Origin: Catenovulum sp. 2E275
Lineage (GTDB): Bacteria > Pseudomonadota > Gammaproteobacteria > Enterobacterales > Alteromonadaceae
Assembly (NCBI RefSeq): GCF_025515275.1
Contig: NZ_JAOPFU010000002.1
Coordinates: 186,001-250,000 of the forward strand
Length of the DNA stretch: 64,000 nt
Reading direction: 5' to 3'
In this document: piece by piece, positions 55,474 through 64,000 of the stretch
How positions within the stretch are numbered: the stretch's first letter is position 1
Layout of the letters: each line of letters starts with the position of its first letter
The notes under the pieces: generated by a model
What the model was told of the DNA's origin: nothing
The model's input: the letters and a program-made list of their open reading frames with translations, nothing else
Database searches by the model: none
Made by a program: the position numbers and the translations under genes

Positions 55474-56444
55474 TAGTTATCACGCTTCACAGACAGCCAA
55501 GCTAAACTGGCTAAAGCAGCTTTGTAATCTGAATCCGGCAACACAGCTAACGCATCTACCGCCATTTGTGCATGTTTTTCAGCCTGAGCATAAGTGTAAT
55601 CTAAAGATTGAGTTTGCTTGATAATCGCTAATACGTCTTCTAATTTATCTAACCCATCACCTTGCTCAATAACCTGACGAATTAATAAAACTTGCTCTGC
55701 ATTACCATGTGCCATCGCATGAATTAAAGGTAAAGTGGGTTTTCCCTCAGCTAAATCATCACCGACATTTTTGCCCAAGGCGTCAGAGTTACCAGCATAA
55801 TCTAACCAGTCATCCATTAACTGAAAAGCGGTGCCTAAATATCGGCCATAATCCGCCATCGCGTTTTCAATGTCTTTAGGCTGATCGGCAATAACAGCAG
55901 CGAGTTGAGTCGCAGCTTCAAATAACTTGGCTGTTTTACTGTAAATTACATCCATATAAATACTTTCTGTTGCGTCAGGGTTATTACAATTCATTAATTG
56001 TAAAACTTCCCCTTCTGCAATCACATTAGTCGCGTTAGAAAGCACTTGCATGATTTGCATACGCTCAAGCGAAACCATCATTTGAAATGAGCGGGTATAT
56101 AAAAAGTCACCAACCAATACAGATGCCTGATTGCCAAATAAAGCATTAGCCGTATCTCGGCCTCGTCTTTTCATTGATTCATCTACAACATCGTCATGTA
56201 ATAAAGTAGCAGTATGAATAAACTCAATAATTGCGGCTAAAGTAATATGTTGTTCGGCCTGATAATTAAGTGCCCGGGCAGCTAAAGTCGTAATGAGGGG
56301 GCGAATGCGTTTACCACCACTGTTGACTATATAAAAACCGAGTTGTTGGATTAAAGCGACATCGCTTTGAAGCTGTCCTGCTATTACCTGATTTACGGCT
56401 CGCATATCCGGCTCTGCGAGTGATTTGATCTCTGTCAGCAACAT
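55473..56444 (-). CDS. ispB: octaprenyl diphosphate synthase IspB
   Basis: 323 residues. Builds the ubiquinone side chain used by UbiA at the other end of this window. Asp motifs are LLHDDVVDESMKRRG and QLMDDWLDYAG. The C-terminus SVKRDN aligns with the usual end, so the MITE-like element has inserted exactly at the stop without changing the protein. Divergent from rplU. Confidence 0.95.
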   Translation of the reverse strand: MLLTEIKSLAEPDMRAVNQVIAGQLQSDVALIQQLGFYIVNSGGKRIRPLITTLAARALNYQAEQHITLAAIIEFIHTATLLHDDVVDESMKRRGRDTANALFGNQASVLVGDFLYTRSFQMMVSLERMQIMQVLSNATNVIAEGEVLQLMNCNNPDATESIYMDVIYSKTAKLFEAATQLAAVIADQPKDIENAMADYGRYLGTAFQLMDDWLDYAGNSDALGKNVGDDLAEGKPTLPLIHAMAHGNAEQVLLIRQVIEQGDGLDKLEDVLAIIKQTQSLDYTYAQAEKHAQMAVDALAVLPDSDYKAALASLAWLSVKRDN

Positions 56445-56862
56445 GAATAAATAAAAAGTTAAAGTTGTATATCTCTATTAATCGACTAATTCTACACAAT
56501 TTTTTTACTAAATGATGCATTTTAACACGATAGATTGTTAGATTTATCATTTAAATTACCGTTTTAGAGCTGAATACTTAGAAATAAATTTTAAAAATCA
56601 ATTTCTTAGCCTAAAAACATTTTACTTATAATTATTTGTAATTGCTCATTTTTTTACCATTTATTGGCTTTAAATCTTATTCTTCAACTAGCTAAAATAG
56701 CGCCTTAAAATTAACTTGATCAGAATTCAATCAATTAAAGTGAATTTAGGCTTGCGATCTCTACAGGCTTGGCGTAGAATTCGCGCCCTGTTTTGAAGAA
56801 TTGTACGTCTTGTTTATTATTAAAATAATAAGGCGTCATAGATATAGTGAGCGGAGTAAAAT
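56445..56862. other. ispB/rplU divergent intergenic region
   Basis: 418 bp without a supported gene. It carries the leftward ispB promoter (unassigned) and the rplU promoter at its right end. No leader peptide or riboswitch fold was recognised. Confidence 0.5.
56752..56780 (+). promoter_or_regulatory. rplU-rpmA promoter with GC-rich discriminator
   Basis: -35 TTGCGA (56752-56757), 17-bp spacer, -10 TAGAAT (56775-56780), then TCGCGCCC. The GC discriminator is typical of stringently controlled ribosomal promoters. Start at about 56787 gives a 76-base leader. Confidence 0.65.
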
Positions 56863-57174
56863 ATGTACGCGGTTTTCCAAAGTGGTGGTAAACAACACCG
56901 TGTAGCCGAAGGTCAAACCGTTCGCCTAGAGAAAGTAGAACTTGAAGCAGGCGCTTCAATCGAGTTCTCTGAAGTTCTTTTAATCTCTAATGGCGAAGAC
57001 ATTAAGATTGGTGCACCTTACGTAGACGGCGGCAAAGTAACAGCAGAAGTTGTTAGTCATGGTCGTGGTGAGAAAGTTAAGATTGTTAAATTCAGACGTC
57101 GTAAGCATTCTCGCAAACAAGCAGGTCACCGTCAGTGGTTTACTGAAGTTAAAATCACTGGCATCAGCGCTTAA
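56863..57174 (+). CDS. rplU: 50S ribosomal protein L21
   Basis: 103 residues: [26 protein letters not shown] and [27 protein letters not shown] are L21. SD GGAG 7-8 bases before ATG. Followed by rpmA after 19 bp. Confidence 0.98.
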   Translation: MYAVFQSGGKQHRVAEGQTVRLEKVELEAGASIEFSEVLLISNGEDIKIGAPYVDGGKVTAEVVSHGRGEKVKIVKFRRRKHSRKQAGHRQWFTEVKITGISA

Positions 57175-57193
57175 TTTTTAGGAGACTTAACCA

Positions 57194-57451
57194 ATGGCAC
57201 ATAAAAAGGCAGCAGGTAGTACTCGAAATGGTCGTGATTCAGAAAGCAAACGCTTAGGTGTTAAGCGTTTCGGTGGCGAATCAGTATTAGCGGGTAACAT
57301 TCTTGTTCGTCAACGTGGTACCAAGTTCCACGCTGGTACAAACGTTGGCATCGGTAAAGACCACACTTTATTTGCTTTATCTGACGGTAAAGTAAAATTT
57401 GAAGTTAAAGGTCCTCAAAATCGTAAATTTATCAGCATCGAAGCTGCTTAA
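57194..57451 (+). CDS. rpmA: 50S ribosomal protein L27
   Basis: 85 residues: [27 protein letters not shown] is the L27 N-terminus, which reaches the peptidyl-transferase centre. SD AGGAGA. Cotranscribed with rplU and followed by a strong terminator, so obgE has its own promoter. Confidence 0.98.
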   Translation: MAHKKAAGSTRNGRDSESKRLGVKRFGGESVLAGNILVRQRGTKFHAGTNVGIGKDHTLFALSDGKVKFEVKGPQNRKFISIEAA

Positions 57452-57477
57452 TTTTTGCGAGAGCCAAAAAATTCAAG

Positions 57478-57502
57478 AAAACCCCGCTTTAGCGGGGTTT
57501 TT
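57478..57502 (+). terminator. rplU-rpmA terminator
   Basis: ACCCCGCT pairs with AGCGGGGT, followed by a T-run ending near 57502: strong intrinsic terminator. Confidence 0.9.
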
Positions 57503-57628
57503 TATTTGTACAGCTAATACTAAGTCACATCCATTTAGGTATTTACACTTTATATTTATTAGTTTTCTAACTTAGTCTAACTAGTTATCAGTTATCTCCC
57601 TTCTCGCGTTATAATAGCTAATATCTAG

Positions 57629-58840
<1,212 letters not shown>

Positions 58841-58853
58841 CTAAGGACAATTT

Positions 58854-59366
58854 ATGATAATTTCAATGATTGCAGCTATGACACCTGATTATGTAATTGG
58901 TAAAGATAATCAGATGTTATGGCACTTGCCAGCCGACTTTAAGTTTTTTAAACAAACGACTTTGGGCAAACCTATCATTATGGGTAGAAAAACATTTGAG
59001 TCAATTGGCAAGCCTTTACCCGGTCGGCTTAATATAGTGTTAAGCACAGGCTCGGATTCACCACACCCGGATGTTGTCTTGGTTAACACTCCGCAAGAGG
59101 CAATTACAACCGCTCAGCAAGAGCTTGAGCATGGTGAAGAAAATGAAATTATGGTGATTGGCGGTGGTGTTATTTACCAATTATTTTTACCTTTGGCAGA
59201 TCGCCTTTATATTACTGAAGTTAATGCCAAGATAGATGGTGATGCTTATTTTCCTCAAATAGATAACACTCAGTGGCAGGAAGTGTCCCGAACCATAGGT
59301 ACTGTGGATGAAAAAAACCAATTACCACATCAATTTGTTACCTATCAAAAAATAGAGATGGCATAA
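58854..59366 (+). CDS. folA: dihydrofolate reductase
   Basis: 170 residues. Makes tetrahydrofolate; trimethoprim target. MIISMIAAMTPDYVIGKDNQMLWHLPADFKFFK, IMGRKTFESIGKPLPGRLNIVLS and VIGGGVIYQLFLPLADRLYITEV are DHFR. 13 bp after obgE with AAGGA before its ATG, so probably cotranscribed. Confidence 0.97.
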   Translation: MIISMIAAMTPDYVIGKDNQMLWHLPADFKFFKQTTLGKPIIMGRKTFESIGKPLPGRLNIVLSTGSDSPHPDVVLVNTPQEAITTAQQELEHGEENEIMVIGGGVIYQLFLPLADRLYITEVNAKIDGDAYFPQIDNTQWQEVSRTIGTVDEKNQLPHQFVTYQKIEMA

Positions 59367-59497
59367 GGCTATCTCTACCTCTCATAAAAAACACAAATAA
59401 CCCTCAATTAAAAAACAAGCTATTAACACAGTTAAAACAAGTCATTTTTTGCAGTTAAAACCCTTTTCGACAAGTTAGCAGATTATTGCCAAATCCA

Positions 59498-59515
59498 TGT
59501 GAGACATTTCCTACA
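59498..59515 (+). promoter_or_regulatory. GacA/UvrY-type upstream activating site
   Basis: TGTGAG-N6-CCTACA matches the GacA/UvrY consensus TGTAAG-N6-CTTACA at 10 of 12 bases. Its centre is about 177 bp upstream of the proposed RNA start, the distance known for rsmZ/csrB promoters. Confidence 0.6.
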
Positions 59516-59648
59516 TAAGCTATCAGATTAAGCTTAAAAATAGTCGACATTTATCAAAATTAAATTTTAACACTTTGAAATTAATACATTTTATTTCTAC
59601 ATCGAGAATGGCAATTTAATGTCAAAAAAATAATTGAGGATCCGTCAT

Positions 59649-59676
59649 TTCACACACTGCCCAATTTAACTATGAT
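59649..59676 (+). promoter_or_regulatory. sigma-70 promoter of the CsrB-like RNA
   Basis: -35 TTCACA (59649-59654), 16-bp spacer, -10 TATGAT (59671-59676). Predicted start G at about 59683, giving a 5' end GTCGCTC, similar to the GUCG starts of known CsrB/RsmZ RNAs. Confidence 0.6.
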
Positions 59677-59682
59677 TAACTT

Positions 59683-60250
59683 GTCGCTCAGGAACACGGA
59701 TGAGATTTGGAAAGAGAGTGACAAGGAAAAAGTAAAACAGGAAATGGAAAAGTTTTACATGATGTAAAGCTTTTAGGAATAAGGATAGCCAGCCAGTGAG
59801 GCGTTGTCAGGAAGATAAATAGGAATATGAGCAAGGTTGCTTATTTAGGAAAATAGGATAAACGGATCACAATTCAGGATGAAATAAGGATAGATTTAGC
59901 ATGGAGCTGTTATTATAGGAAATGAGAGAGCAAAACAGGACTAAAGGACGCTAAAGGATCAACGGAACTACTAGGACGGTAATAAGGATAAACACGCAGG
60001 AGCTAATACGGAAATAAGACCAAAGGACATTGGTTTATTACACGCTAGGATAGCGATAAGGAAACGGGAAGACTTACGGATGAGATTAAAAGGATAATGG
60101 GGTGGATTCCCGCTGGAAGCAAAATAAAATAATAAAAACAGCTCAGGACACACCGCAAGGTGCAATTAGGGAAACCTACGACATGGCTTGTCTTCATCAG
60201 GGTTAGATGATGTGTATTTGGTGGCGACTGAGGTCGCCACCCCTCCCTCT
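59683..60250 (+). ncRNA. csrB: CsrB/RsmZ-like CsrA-sequestering RNA
   Basis: In 568 bases there are about 35 GGA triplets, mostly as AGGA or ACGGA spaced every 10-25 bases, far above chance in this AT-rich DNA and matching the CsrA-binding element. It has no supported ORF. It has a promoter, a GacA/UvrY-like box upstream and a GC hairpin at the 3' end (60220-60241). CsrB-type RNAs titrate CsrA and so derepress its mRNA targets. Length exceeds E. coli CsrB (about 370 bases). Alternative: an unusual GA-rich spacer, which is less likely given the promoter elements. Confidence 0.82.
60220..60250 (+). terminator. 3' hairpin of the CsrB-like RNA
   Basis: GGTGGCGAC (60220-60228), loop TGAG, GTCGCCACC (60233-60241), followed by CCTCCCTCTT. 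Perfect 9-bp GC-rich stem; the tail is C/T mixed rather than a pure U-run. Confidence 0.65.
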
Positions 60251-60391
60251 TAAAAACTTTAAACTTCCTTTTTAATAAACCTACAAACCATAGCTATATT
60301 TGCATTCCCCATTCAATTTTTTCACTGAGTTTCTAATAGAGCAGGATAATTTGGTGACTCCATGTTTATCTAAACCAAAATAGGATCAAAA

Positions 60392-60412
60392 AAGGCAGGA
60401 ATATCCTGCCTT
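60392..60412 (-). terminator. ilvIH terminator
   Basis: AAGGCAGGA (60392-60400) pairs with TCCTGCCTT (60404-60412), three-base loop; on the minus strand a T-run follows. Strong intrinsic terminator after ilvH. Confidence 0.88.
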
Positions 60413-60439
60413 AATATTTTGGGTTAAATCAGCTTAAAA

Positions 60440-60937
60440 TTAAAATCTAAGCGATTTTTCTCCGCGGGATAACCCTGTCACACCAGAACGTGCGACTTCA
60501 ATAATTTCAGCTTCACTACGTAAAGCTTCAATAAAAGCGTCTAATTTAGCGGTAGTGCCAACTAGCTGAATAACATAAGTAGTTGGTGTTACATCCACAA
60601 TTAATCCTCTGAAAATATCAGACAAGCGCTTTAACTCATCACGTAAACCTGTAGTATCCGCTTTTACCTTAACCATCATTAACTCTCGTTCAATATGGTC
60701 GCCATCAGTAATATCAGATACCTTTAACACATCAACTAGTTTGTTAACTTGTTTAGTAATTTGTTCAATTACTCTGTCGTCACCCACGGTTGTCACGGTC
60801 AAACGTGATAAAGTTGAGTCATCCGTTGGTGCTACAGTTAGCGTTTCAATGTTGTAACCACGCTGAGAAAACAAACCAACAATGCGAGATAATGCGCCTG
60901 GTTCATTTTCTAATAAAACAGATAAAATTCTTCGCAT
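60440..60937 (-). CDS. ilvH: acetolactate synthase small (regulatory) subunit
   Basis: 165 residues. An N-terminal ACT domain (MRRILSVLLENEPGALSRIVGLFSQRGYNIETLTVAPT) binds valine for feedback inhibition; the C-terminal domain contains MMVKVKADTTGLRDELKRLSDIFRG. Activates IlvI. 3 bp after ilvI. Confidence 0.97.
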   Translation of the reverse strand: MRRILSVLLENEPGALSRIVGLFSQRGYNIETLTVAPTDDSTLSRLTVTTVGDDRVIEQITKQVNKLVDVLKVSDITDGDHIERELMMVKVKADTTGLRDELKRLSDIFRGLIVDVTPTTYVIQLVGTTAKLDAFIEALRSEAEIIEVARSGVTGLSRGEKSLRF

Positions 60938-60940
60938 CTT

Positions 60941-62659
60941 TTACTCCGCCTTAGGTTTGCCTAATAACATATCATCCATTGCACCAAACTTAATTTGCAT
61001 TGGATAAACATGCTCATCTTGATCAACTAAAATATCCATAAAGACTAATTTATCAGTCATTGAGAAACATTTTTCTAAGGCTTCATCTAAATCTTTTGGA
61101 TCACTCACTCGAATACCAACATGGCCGTAAGCTTCTACCAACTTAACAAAGTCAGGTAAAGACTCCATATATGAATGACTATGTCGGCCACCATAAATCA
61201 AATCTTGCCACTGACGAACCATACCCAATGCTTGGTTATTTAAAGAAATTATTTTGACAGGGATACCGTATTGCATACAGGTTGATAATTCCTGAATATT
61301 CATCTGAATACTACCGTCACCGGTAATACATACAGAAATTGACTCAGGCAAAGCAACTTTAACACCCATTGCGGCAGGTAAACCAAAGCCCATAGTGCCT
61401 AAACCACCAGAGTTAATCCAACGGCGAGGTTTATTAAATGGGTGATATAGCGCAGCAAACATTTGGTGCTGACCCACATCAGACGAAATATACGCTTCGC
61501 CTTTAGTTACGCGGTGTAACGCTTCAACTACCTGCTGAGGTTTAATTTTGTCTGTTGACTTTGCATAACTTAAACATTTTTGCTCACGCCAAACTTGAAT
61601 TTCAGACCACCAACTTGCAAGCGCAGCAGCATCTAAAGTTTCACCAGTTGAGTCTAAAACATCTATCATGTCCGATAAAACTTGCTTAACAGAACCAACA
61701 ATAGGGACATCAGCTGTCACTGTTTTTGAGATTGAAGTTGGGTCGATATCAACATGCAAAATAGTCGCATTCGGGCAGAACTTTTTGACATTGTTAGTCA
61801 CCCTGTCATCAAAACGGGCACCTAAAGCTAAAATTACGTCTGAGTTATGCATAGTTTTATTCGCTTCAAGCGTACCATGCATACCTAACATACCAAGACA
61901 TTGTTTATGTTCACCCGGAAATGCGCCTAAACCCATAAGCGTATTAGTAACAGGTAAGTTTAAACGCTCAGCAAAAGCAGCAATCAAATCACTACACTCT
62001 GCTGAAATTGCACCACCACCTAAATAAAGAACCGGTTTTTTAGCTGCCAATAAAATTTGCAATGCTTTTTTAACCTGCCCTTTGTGCCCTTTCACTGTTG
62101 GGTTATAAGAACGCATATTTATACTTTCAGGGAAAATATAAGGATGAGACTCTTTAGGGTTAACAATATCTTTTGGTAAATCAACAACAACCGGACCAGG
62201 TCGGCCAGTTGACGCGATATGGTAAGCTTTTGCGATCATAGTTGGAATGTCTTCAGCTTTTTTCACTAAAAAGCTATGTTTTACAACTGGACGAGAACAA
62301 CCAATCATATCACATTCCTGAAACGCATCTTCACCTATCATTGAAGTTGCTACCTGACCAGATAAAACCACCATAGGAATAGAATCCATATAGGCAGTTG
62401 CAATACCGGTAATGGTATTAGTTGCACCCGGGCCTGAAGTGACTAGCACTGTTCCAACTTTACCAGTTGCACGTGCATAACCGTCAGCCATGTGTGCTGC
62501 GGCTTGTTCATGACGAACTAAAATATGTTCAATATCGCTGGCTTCAAATAAAGCATCATAGATATCAAGCACTGCGCCACCCGGATAACCAAAAATATGC
62601 TTAACTCCTAATTGAGTTAGCGTCCGAACCACCATTTCGGCACCAGACATCATTTCCAC
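60941..62659 (-). CDS. ilvI: acetolactate synthase large (catalytic) subunit
   Basis: 572 residues, TPP enzyme condensing pyruvate to acetolactate or acetohydroxybutyrate for valine, leucine and isoleucine. The catalytic Glu lies in [19 protein letters not shown]; the TPP motif is [15 protein letters not shown]...NN. The [11 protein letters not shown] start aligns with E. coli IlvI and is a GTG; AGGGG lies 9 bases upstream. Confidence 0.97.
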   Translation of the reverse strand: MEMMSGAEMVVRTLTQLGVKHIFGYPGGAVLDIYDALFEASDIEHILVRHEQAAAHMADGYARATGKVGTVLVTSGPGATNTITGIATAYMDSIPMVVLSGQVATSMIGEDAFQECDMIGCSRPVVKHSFLVKKAEDIPTMIAKAYHIASTGRPGPVVVDLPKDIVNPKESHPYIFPESINMRSYNPTVKGHKGQVKKALQILLAAKKPVLYLGGGAISAECSDLIAAFAERLNLPVTNTLMGLGAFPGEHKQCLGMLGMHGTLEANKTMHNSDVILALGARFDDRVTNNVKKFCPNATILHVDIDPTSISKTVTADVPIVGSVKQVLSDMIDVLDSTGETLDAAALASWWSEIQVWREQKCLSYAKSTDKIKPQQVVEALHRVTKGEAYISSDVGQHQMFAALYHPFNKPRRWINSGGLGTMGFGLPAAMGVKVALPESISVCITGDGSIQMNIQELSTCMQYGIPVKIISLNNQALGMVRQWQDLIYGGRHSHSYMESLPDFVKLVEAYGHVGIRVSDPKDLDEALEKCFSMTDKLVFMDILVDQDEHVYPMQIKFGAMDDMLLGKPKAE

Positions 62660-62760
62660 AATAGAATTCCCCTAAAACTAATTATTAACGCAAGGATACC
62701 AAGATGTAACCATTTTAAAAACGTAAAAATTCAATACCAAGGTAATTAACCCAAAATAGA

Positions 62761-62940
62761 CTAACTTTTATAGCTTAATTTACTTAACCTCAACTTAGCT
62801 TGTTTAATAACAGCCTGTTGTTGCCATTTTCTCAACTCAACCCAACCAGTGATCTCATCTAGGGTTCGTCCGCATCCAATACATACATCCTGCTCATTTA
62901 AACAGCATCTGCGCACACAAGGAGATTTCACTTTACTCAT
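62761..62940 (-). CDS. DUF1289 family protein
   Basis: 59 residues from ATG 62940. The conserved cysteine-rich signature SPCVRRCCLNEQDVCIGCGRTLDEITGW has the CxxxC...CxGCxRTxxEI pattern of DUF1289, probably binding a metal or Fe-S. No function established. A weaker start lies three codons upstream. Confidence 0.9.
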   Translation of the reverse strand: MSKVKSPCVRRCCLNEQDVCIGCGRTLDEITGWVELRKWQQQAVIKQAKLRLSKLSYKS

Positions 62941-63222
62941 AATGACCATTGGCCTGTTGTCATTAAATTTTAATATACCTAGATTAAACTTGTATTAAAT
63001 ACATAAGCTAGGCAAAGCATTGATTTATCGAGGCTATACACTTCATAAGCCAGTACATTTGAAGCCTACATATTAGCTTATAAGCGTAAAAATTAACACC
63101 GTAATGTGGCACGTAAGCGTAGGCAGAGATAGGTTAAAGCAGCCAATTTAAAACTAACCTAATTAAATTGCCAATCCAGGGAGTAGGAAACAAAATTAAC
63201 AGCGTGTGTTTAGGAGTTTATT

Positions 63223-64000
63223 GTGAAGTACCAGACCCCAAATAACATAACATTAGAGCACGTATTAAAAAACAAATTAATCAACACTTTACTCCAACCT
63301 ATTTATAACCTAGCCAGCCAAAGGTTTTTAGGGTTTGAAGCACTCAGCAGAGGCCCTGCCGATACAGAATTGGAATCGCCGCAAAACCTATTTACGGCTG
63401 CACTGGATAATAACTGCCACCAGCAACTCGAAGTGATTTGTGTTGAAAGTGCTATAAAAAGCTTCGCTACACAAAACTTACCGGGCAAGTTATTTTTAAA
63501 CATGACACCTAACTTTATTGTTAGTCAATTGACAAATCTGGATTATTTAAAAGAGCTATTACATAGATTTGGATTAAGCGGAAACAGGTTAATTATTGAA
63601 ATAACGGAAGATAATCCAGCTAACAGTCTGGAAGATCTAAAAAATACCATTGCTCGATTACGCAGTATTGGGATTCAGTTTGCAATCGATGATTTAGGTG
63701 CGGGTTATTCAGGGCTAATTCAATGGTCAAAAATAAAACCCAATTTAATCAAAATTGACCGCTATTTTGTCCAAGGTTGCGATCAGGACATTATGAAACG
63801 AGAGTTTCTAAATGCGGTATTACGGCTAGCGGATAATACAGGTGCAATGACTATTGTAGAAGGAATTGAAACACAAGCTGAACTCGACAGTGTTAGAGCA
63901 CTAGGAGTCACTTTTGCTCAAGGTTACTTTTTGGCAAGACCAACAGCAACGCCCAGTTTAACCATGCCTGCAGCCTTATCTCGCTCAACCAAATATTATT
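63223..64000 (+). CDS. EAL-domain c-di-GMP phosphodiesterase (3' truncated by window)
   Basis: 259 codons are visible and run off the window end. GTG start with GGAG upstream. The EAL domain is complete: FEALSRG (39-41 EAL), NMTPN, EITED, IDDLGAGYSG, KID, VEGIE and AQGYFLARP, so all catalytic residues are there. It lacks an N-terminal sensor, so sensory or GGDEF/CBS domains probably follow in the missing part. Opposes the diguanylate cyclase near 12 kb by degrading c-di-GMP. Confidence 0.9.
   Translation, partial: MKYQTPNNITLEHVLKNKLINTLLQPIYNLASQRFLGFEALSRGPADTELESPQNLFTAALDNNCHQQLEVICVESAIKSFATQNLPGKLFLNMTPNFIVSQLTNLDYLKELLHRFGLSGNRLIIEITEDNPANSLEDLKNTIARLRSIGIQFAIDDLGAGYSGLIQWSKIKPNLIKIDRYFVQGCDQDIMKREFLNAVLRLADNTGAMTIVEGIETQAELDSVRALGVTFAQGYFLARPTATPSLTMPAALSRSTKYY

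Noticed and set aside
59971-60165. 64-codon minus-strand ORF inside the GGA-rich region
   Set aside because: Composition follows the complement of GGA repeats, no family resemblance, no SD, and it lies within the much better supported regulatory RNA.

Overview
This AT-rich window comes from a marine gammaproteobacterium, most likely of the order Alteromonadales (Catenovulum, Algicola, Paraglaciecola or a relative). That is an inference from gene content: ubiCA, glpEG, nudE-cysQ, a complete gspC-N type II secretion operon, hslR-hslO, an ectABC-ask operon with a MarR regulator, mdh, ispB/rplU-rpmA-obgE, ilvIH and a PEP-CTERM protein. Almost everything is chromosomal housekeeping or envelope/stress functions. 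There is no prophage, full insertion sequence, CRISPR array, rRNA or recognisable tRNA.

Layout. 0.3-3.5 kb: ubiquinone genes ubiC-ubiA, a FliL-like exported protein and glpE-glpG. 3.5-8.2 kb: YceI, cysQ, nudE, yrfG, a Tsx-like porin and a PepSY membrane protein. 8.2-18.3 kb: a PhoD-like phosphatase, a dimeric dUTPase, rsuA, a diguanylate cyclase, mrcB and hrpB. 18.4-26.4 kb: an outer-membrane barrel, a PrsT-like TPR protein, a choice-of-anchor A PEP-CTERM protein, a yqjDEK-like operon and a sigma-54 activator with a degenerate receiver; sigma-54-like promoters precede two of the transcription units. 26.5-31.7 kb: a sugar MFS transporter with a perfect palindromic operator, CsbD, phosphoketolase with an FNR-like box, and a guanidinium exporter behind a guanidine-II riboswitch. 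31.8-43.3 kb: gspC to gspN. 43.5-49 kb: hslR-hslO, small membrane proteins and an SSF transporter. 48.4-54 kb: ectABC-ask with a methyltransferase and the SSF symporter joined to its 3' end, and a divergent CheW-MarR(EctR) pair. 54-59.4 kb: mdh, ispB, rplU-rpmA, obgE-folA. 59.4-60.4 kb: no protein gene, but a strong candidate CsrB/RsmZ-type regulatory RNA. 60.4-64 kb: ilvIH, a DUF1289 protein and an EAL-domain gene cut by the window edge.

How it fits together. The accessory functions point to envelope, stress and surface life: osmoprotection (ectoine), exoenzyme export (T2SS), surface or exopolysaccharide-linked proteins (PEP-CTERM), c-di-GMP turnover (GGDEF and EAL proteins) and post-transcriptional control by CsrA (the GGA-rich RNA with a GacA/UvrY-type upstream box).

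Most notable items: (1) an unannotated CsrB-like RNA at about 59683-60250 with about 35 GGA motifs, a promoter and a GacA/UvrY-like box about 177 bp upstream of the start; (2) a ~195-bp MITE-like element in two near-identical copies, each between convergent genes and flanked by TA, one of them contributing to the ispB stop codon; (3) a guanidine-II riboswitch before gdx; (4) a perfect 56-bp palindrome inside the PEP-CTERM locus; (5) sigma-54-like sites beside an activator that has lost its phosphoacceptor.
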